Part shown: positions 60,659 to 64,000 of the stretch, one piece after another | Layout of the letters: every line of letters starts with the position of its first letter | Numbering within the stretch: position 1 is the first letter of the stretch | Assembly: GCA_902778055.1 (NCBI GenBank) | Contig: CACYWL010000002.1 | Coordinates: 90,982 to 154,981 of the forward strand | Reading direction: 5' to 3' | Source of the DNA: an uncultured Eubacteriales bacterium | GTDB taxonomy: Bacteria; Bacillota; Clostridia; Christensenellales; Aristaeellaceae | DNA length: 64,000 nucleotides | Made by a program: the position numbers and the translations under genes | The notes under the pieces: model-generated | Seen by the model: only the letters and a program-made list of their open reading frames with translations | Told to the model about the DNA's origin: nothing | The model's database searches: none

Positions 60659-60993
60659 GTCCCGTAAATACCGGGGCGGAAAGCAGAACGGCAGGGCTTC
60701 CGGAACCGCTCCGGAAGCCCTGCCTTCGCTGTCTTCTTCGGGAGATGCCGGATCAGGCGCAGCTCTCCGCCGTTCTGCGGGAGCTGATTGATGGGATTCC
60801 GCCCGAGGACCGTTCTCCCGCCGCTCTGACGGAATCCCGTCTGCGGATCTGCCGGGACTGTCCGCATCTGCGTCAGGGCACCTGCGGTCTCTGCGGCTGC
60901 TATGTGGAGCACCGGGCCGAAAAAAGAAAAGCCGTCTGCCCCGCGGGGTTCTGGCGGCCCCTCCCGGATCCGGACGGAATTAAAGGCGCATAA
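60655..60993 (+). CDS. Small Cys-rich protein (DUF6171-like)
   Basis: 112 residues. The ATG overlaps the GH51 stop as ATGA. Cys motifs are CLRC near the N-terminus, CRDC, then [13 protein letters not shown] and VCPAGFW. The pattern suggests binding of one or two metal ions. Similar small proteins of unknown function occur in Clostridia. It is the last gene of the run. The DUF6171 assignment is from memory of the family. Confidence 0.7.
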   Translation: MSPVNTGAESRTAGLPEPLRKPCLRCLLREMPDQAQLSAVLRELIDGIPPEDRSPAALTESRLRICRDCPHLRQGTCGLCGCYVEHRAEKRKAVCPAGFWRPLPDPDGIKGA

Positions 60994-61097
60994 TTGTCTG
61001 TCCCGCTCCGGAGCGGAACATTTTTCATCCGATCAGAGCGGGACAGGGATCTATGTAAAGAACGAGGTCCGGTATCCTCCTTCGTTGTAATGCAAGT

Positions 61098-61132
61098 ATA
61101 CCCTGGGCAGGTTAACGCCCGGGGTATTTTCT
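61098..61132 (+). terminator. Intrinsic terminator at the end of the giant-ATPase/GH51 operon
   Basis: ATACCCTGGGC (61098-61108) and GCCCGGGGTAT (61117-61127) form an 11-bp stem with one G-T pair, followed by TTTTCTG. A second, weaker palindrome lies near 61006-61022. Confidence 0.75.
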
Positions 61133-61170
61133 GTGAAAATTGGGTGAAATCTTTCCCGGATTATCCGCAT

Positions 61171-61626
61171 TTACGGCGTATCCGTCGTCGGAACCGCCTC
61201 CGGAACCTCCGCCGCAGCGGGTTTTGCCCCGGCGGAGAAGAGCACCGCACGCGTTTCCGCCCCGACAATTCCGTCCGCGTCCAACCCATTCCGGCGCTGG
61301 AAGGCGATCACCGCCTCCTTCGTGGCCGCGCCGTACTGGCCGTCGATCTCCGCGGAATAGTAGCCCAGCGTGTACAGCCTGCTCTGGACGTCCTTCACCT
61401 CCTGCCCCGTCCTCCCGGTGCGGAGCACGGGGACCGGCGTGGGCATCGAAGGATCCGGCGTCACGTTCATCACGCTCAGGGGCCAGTCCGGCTCCGGCGT
61501 CGGCGTGAGGCTCATCTCCAGCCGGACCTGTCCGATCACCGGAATCATCTGTCCGATCAGAATACCCAGCGCAATCAGCAGGACACCCAGCACAACGAGG
61601 CCGATGATGGTCTTCGGATTTCGCAT
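61171..61626 (-). CDS. Membrane-anchored peptidoglycan-binding domain protein
   Basis: 151 residues. One N-terminal membrane segment (IIGLVVLGVLLIALGILIG) is followed by a Pro/Thr-rich stalk and a PG-binding type 1 domain (VKDVQSRLYTLGYYSAEIDG, ATKEAVIAFQRRNGLDADGIVG). The short C-terminus is Ala/Pro/Thr rich. It probably binds cell wall at the membrane surface. It follows degV by about 120 bp. Confidence 0.88.
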   Translation of the reverse strand: MRNPKTIIGLVVLGVLLIALGILIGQMIPVIGQVRLEMSLTPTPEPDWPLSVMNVTPDPSMPTPVPVLRTGRTGQEVKDVQSRLYTLGYYSAEIDGQYGAATKEAVIAFQRRNGLDADGIVGAETRAVLFSAGAKPAAAEVPEAVPTTDTP

Positions 61627-61743
61627 GGATTCCGCACTCCCTTCAGTTCTCTCAGGCCGCCGTTGCTGCCTGCGCTGCGGCTTCCGGTTCCGCCCGTCCC
61701 GGGCGGCCGGTCTGCAAACTGTCCCTCCTGGCCGGGAAGGCTT

Positions 61744-62583
61744 TTATTTCTTCATGAACAGGATCCCCAGCGTGTTGGGTCCGCAGTGGACGCAGATGGT
61801 TCCTCCCGCGGTGGTGTCCAGAATCTCCCGGAAGTGGCCGTATTCCTTTACGCACTCCGCCGCGAAATCCGCCATTCCTTCTTCGCAGGGGGAATGGGTG
61901 ATGAAGATCCGCTTGTAGTCAATATCCTCCGTCTCCTTCAGCACGTCCCGGATATAGTGCTTCAGATAGTGCTCATAGGAGCCGCGGTATTTCTTGCCTG
62001 GATTCATCTTTCCGTTGTTCACTTCAATTTCCGGCCGAATGCGCAGCATCTTTGCGCCCAGGGCCTCCAGCCCGCTGCAGCGGCCCCCGCGGTACAGATA
62101 TCCGATGTCCTGCACCGTGAAAGTGGCGACCACCTTGTCCCGCCGGCTCTGCACAGCTTCAAAAACCTCCTGTGCGTCCTTCCCCATGGCGGCCATCTCG
62201 CAGGCTTCCAGCACCAGCAGACCAATTCCCGTCGAAAGGTTTCGGCTGTCCACCACATAAACGGAACCCAGCTTTTTCGCCGCTTCGCAGGCATCCGAGT
62301 AGCAGGAACTCATCTCCCGGCTGATGCAGAAATGAATGACCGCGTCCGCGTCCTTCAGCAGCTTCCTGAACAGCTCCTCATATTCGAACTGATTCACGGC
62401 GGCGGTCTGAACCTTCTTTCCCTGATCCACCGCTCTGAAAATATCCTCCGGAGTGACGTCCACCCCGTCCTTGTAGCTTTGTCCGTCGATGATCACGCTC
62501 AGCGGCGCGATCGTAATATCATATTTTTCCAGCAGCTCTGGACTCAGGTCGCAGGTGGAATCGGAACTGATCCTGATCTTCAT
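61744..62583 (-). CDS. DegV family fatty-acid-binding protein
   Basis: 279 residues. Features are the N-terminal ISSDSTCDLSPELLEKYDI, the PLSVIIDGQSYKDGVD segment, TAAVNQFEYEELFRKLL (a divergent form of the usual TSQPSP motif), and a long C-terminal domain with VKEYGHFREILDTTAGGTICVHCGPNTLGILF. Members bind fatty acids, and some (FakB) feed the FakA kinase. No fakA is seen here. The ATG at 62583 is chosen; TTG 62589 is an alternative. Confidence 0.92.
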   Translation of the reverse strand: MKIRISSDSTCDLSPELLEKYDITIAPLSVIIDGQSYKDGVDVTPEDIFRAVDQGKKVQTAAVNQFEYEELFRKLLKDADAVIHFCISREMSSCYSDACEAAKKLGSVYVVDSRNLSTGIGLLVLEACEMAAMGKDAQEVFEAVQSRRDKVVATFTVQDIGYLYRGGRCSGLEALGAKMLRIRPEIEVNNGKMNPGKKYRGSYEHYLKHYIRDVLKETEDIDYKRIFITHSPCEEGMADFAAECVKEYGHFREILDTTAGGTICVHCGPNTLGILFMKK

Positions 62584-62630
62584 GCTCAAACGCTCCCTCC
62601 TCTTCCCCTTCAGCGGCGAAGAACCCGATC

Positions 62631-62659
62631 ATTATACTCCCAGCATCCTGAAAAGGCAA
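62631..62659 (-). promoter_or_regulatory. Promoter for degV
   Basis: Minus-strand TTGCCT (62654-62659), a 17-bp spacer and TATAAT (62631-62636). In the remaining stretch to 62760 no gene or clear signal is seen. Confidence 0.72.
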
Positions 62660-62760
62660 TGATTCCTTTGTCAGCGTCCGCCGCTCCTGCTGCTTGTATG
62701 TTCGTTCCTGCCGGTACTTCGTTGTTGGTCCGGAGCCGTATTCTTCAAACCGGGGAATTG

Positions 62761-62912
62761 TGTTTATTTGCTCAGTCGGTAGGACGAACTGTTCCAAATG
62801 TCCAACTGGACTGGTAGGCCGAAGGTACGTAGACGTGGTGGCATGGCTCAGTCGGTAGGACGAACTGTTCCAAATGTCCAACTGGACTGGTATGCGTACG
62901 GTGCACAAGCGT
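62761..62912 (+). repeat. Two decayed tRNA-like copies in tandem with tRNA-Val
   Basis: Two 76-bp units (62761-62836, 62837-62912) precede the intact tRNA in exact register. The second shares its first 22 bases with tRNA-Val (GGTGGCATGGCTCAGTCGGT). The first has lost the 5' acceptor. Both then carry a shared GGACGAACTGTTCCAAATGT segment and diverge at the 3' end. Neither can fold a normal anticodon or T arm. A short GTCCAACTGGAC hairpin replaces it. Confidence 0.75.
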
Positions 62913-62988
62913 GGTGGCATGGCTCAGTCGGTAGAGCACATCGTTCACATCGATGGGGTCGTTGGTTCGAGTCCAACTGTCACCACCA
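62913..62988 (+). tRNA. tRNA-Val (CAC anticodon)
   Basis: 76 nt with encoded CCA. Acceptor GGTGGCA pairs with TGTCACC (one G-T). The D arm is GCTC/GAGC. The anticodon arm is CATCG-TTCACAT-CGATG, giving CAC. The T arm is GTTGG-TTCGAGT-CCAAC. A strong terminator follows immediately. Confidence 0.93.
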
Positions 62989-62993
62989 ACAGC

Positions 62994-63030
62994 GGAGAAG
63001 CTTGAGAAATCAAGCTTCTCTTCTTTTTTT
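62994..63030 (+). terminator. Intrinsic terminator after tRNA-Val
   Basis: GAGAAGCTTGA-GAAA-TCAAGCTTCTC followed by TTCTTTTTTT, an 11-bp perfect stem with a tetraloop. Confidence 0.95.
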
Positions 63031-63080
63031 GTCCCTTCCCCATGGGGGTACAAAAAAGAATGAGACACCGGGTACAAATT

Positions 63081-63235
63081 TCGATGTTAACGGAATGACA
63101 GGGTCACTCCGTGCACATCGATCGATGTGCACGGTTTGGCGGCTCGATGTGTACGAGTTGCCGGAATTGATGTGTACGGAATGCTGGCATGGGTGTGAAC
63201 GGAATGAGTTGTGGGTGTGCACAGCATGGTAGAAG
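63081..63235. repeat. Degenerate 22-bp periodic repeat array with a 26-bp palindrome
   Basis: Units close to GATGTGTACGGAATG start at about 63083, 63124, 63146, 63169, 63191 and 63213, mostly 22-23 bp apart. Between the first two lies a perfect 26-bp palindrome (63108-63133, outer half CCGTGCACATCGA). No gene is visible in 63031-63402. The regular spacing of about two helical turns suggests a protein-binding array. Confidence 0.65.
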
Positions 63236-63369
63236 ACCCCAAAATCAACTTGCCCTGTTCTTGCCCCGGAAAGGCGTCTGTGAGCGATTGTGTTGAAAAG
63301 CGAAAGATACCTGCGCTATGTCCAACCAGGCTCAGAACGCTGTTTTGGGGGCAAAGATGCGATGCCTGT

Positions 63370-63397
63370 AAAGAAAAACAGGGCCGAAGCCCTGTCG
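63370..63397 (-). terminator. Intrinsic terminator after the recombinase fragment
   Basis: Minus-strand ACAGGGC-TTCG-GCCCTGT followed by TTTTCTTTAC, six bases after the recombinase stop. Confidence 0.82.
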
Positions 63398-63402
63398 TTT
63401 GA

Positions 63403-63909
63403 TCATTCCTGCCCGAGGAACTGCCTCAGGGAGACCCTGAACTTGATGTGCACCTTATACCCTGTCGCGACGTCCACACGTTCGATCAGGCGGGCAATGA
63501 TCATATGCCTGGTTCCTATGTCAGCCTTCGCATAGCAATCGGCCCAGGAGACCATTTCATCAATCTGATCCTTTGTTTGTTGAGCACTGCTCTTCTCTTT
63601 TTCCAGCCGGGCCTTTGCTTCTTCCATGGCATGGCGGGCTGTTTGTAGTTTTTCCCGATGCTTGAGGAGCATGCTGTTTGCCACGGTCAGATCCAGCTGG
63701 CTTTCTCCGGTGAGCGCCTTCACAACCTCTTCCTCAAGTGCGGTGACCTGCCGCTGAGATGCTTCGATTTCTCTTTCTGCCTGACGATATGCAATTCTAT
63801 GGGTCTCTTCATCCCTTGCAGTCGCCAATTCGACCAGGCGCTCATGAGGTACCGTTTTTACTCTGGAGAAGAAGGTTCTCACCTGATCTTCCACTGCCTC
63901 GTTCGAAGC
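63403..63909 (-). pseudogene. Large serine recombinase, C-terminal fragment
   Basis: About 165 residues remain. The coiled-coil (EASQRQVTALEEEV and LEKEKSSAQQTKDQIDEMV) and the C-terminal motif KADIGTRHMIIARLIERVDV, then YKVHIKFRVSLRQFLGQE, match the end of large serine recombinases (transposon or prophage integrases). The catalytic N-terminal domain and the zinc-ribbon part are missing: an in-frame TGA occurs at 63910-63912 and the sequence beyond does not continue the family. The open stretch begins with a GTG, but it is better read as a truncated remnant of a mobile element. Confidence 0.8.
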
Positions 63910-63957
63910 TCAACAGCAAAGGGACGCAGGCCGGGGGCTGATATTCGGCGGCAGAGG

Positions 63958-64000
63958 TCAGCGGGCGCTGCCCACCTGCCAGATGTCGCGGTCGTAGTCG
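63958..64000 (-). other. Possible C-terminal end of another gene at the window edge
   Basis: Open on the minus strand to the right edge, ending DYDRDIWQVGSAR and TGA (63958-63960). Too short to identify; it may be chance. The 45 bp between it and the recombinase fragment carry no signal. Confidence 0.2.

Noticed and set aside
62837..62912. Second functional tRNA gene
   Set aside because: The first 22 bases match tRNA-Val but the anticodon stem, T arm and acceptor 3' strand cannot form.
63081..63235. CRISPR array
   Set aside because: The units are degenerate and abut without spacers.
63403..63894. Intact small gene starting at GTG 63894
   Set aside because: The product matches only the C-terminal part of large serine recombinases, and no ribosome-binding site precedes the GTG.

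Overview
The window comes from the chromosome of an anaerobic, GC-rich Clostridia-type Firmicute. The evidence is strong Shine-Dalgarno sites, TTG and GTG starts, an electron-bifurcating-type [FeFe] hydrogenase operon, Lpl-type sugar transporters and a meso-DAP-type MurE. A gut or rumen plant-fibre degrader is the best guess; a Christensenellales/Aristaeellaceae-like lineage is possible but unproven.

Layout. 1-4.7 kb (minus strand): the 5' part of tsaE, an FMN-riboswitch-controlled riboflavin transporter (ribU), tsaB, galK and an orphan sugar-binding protein. 4.8-14 kb: a compact division and cell-wall cluster read as mraZ-ftsL-murE-mraY-murD-ftsQ-ftsA-ftsZ, without rsmH, pbpB/ftsI, murF, ftsW or murG. 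14-24 kb: housekeeping genes (phosphoesterase, zinc-ribbon protein, ysxC, lon, clpX, clpP, tig, a secreted phosphodiester-glycosidase-like protein, purC). 24.4-30.5 kb (plus strand): an Lpl-type ABC importer (two permeases and a binding protein) with a GH2 glycosidase. 30.6-35.7 kb: an NADH-linked [FeFe] hydrogenase operon with an embedded HATPase gene, divergent from pfkA. 37-42.9 kb: mrfA/yprA, mrfB/yprB, a TPR protein and a signal peptidase with a repeat-rich N-terminus. 43-45.8 kb: an AT-richer accessory island with a Phd/ParE-like toxin-antitoxin pair whose toxin is fused to extra domains, an unknown gene, REP-like repeats and a GNAT acetyltransferase. 45.8-51.7 kb: an Fe-S aldo/keto reductase and genes for pectin breakdown (YetA/PcRGLX-like, YesU/DUF1961-like, KdgK). 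51.8-61 kb (plus strand): an apparent operon of a secreted protein, a 1756-residue protein with a C-terminal actin/Hsp70-type ATPase fold, a SpoU-type RNA methyltransferase, a GH51 arabinofuranosidase and a Cys-rich protein. 61-64 kb: a peptidoglycan-binding protein, DegV, an intact tRNA-Val(CAC) preceded by two decayed copies in a 76-bp tandem array, a 22-bp-periodic repeat array with a 26-bp perfect palindrome, and the C-terminal stump of a large serine recombinase.

How it fits together. The transport and carbohydrate genes (Lpl-type importer, GH2, GH51, YetA-like, YesU-like, KdgK, GalK) point to use of rhamnogalacturonan, arabinan and galactan side chains of pectin. PfkA feeds glycolysis and the hydrogenase disposes of reductant. 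The most novel-looking item is the 51.8-58.3 kb pair: a giant ASKHA-fold protein with a possible degenerate tubulin-like N-terminus and its secreted partner. The tRNA/repeat/recombinase region at the right end looks like the scar or edge of a mobile element.
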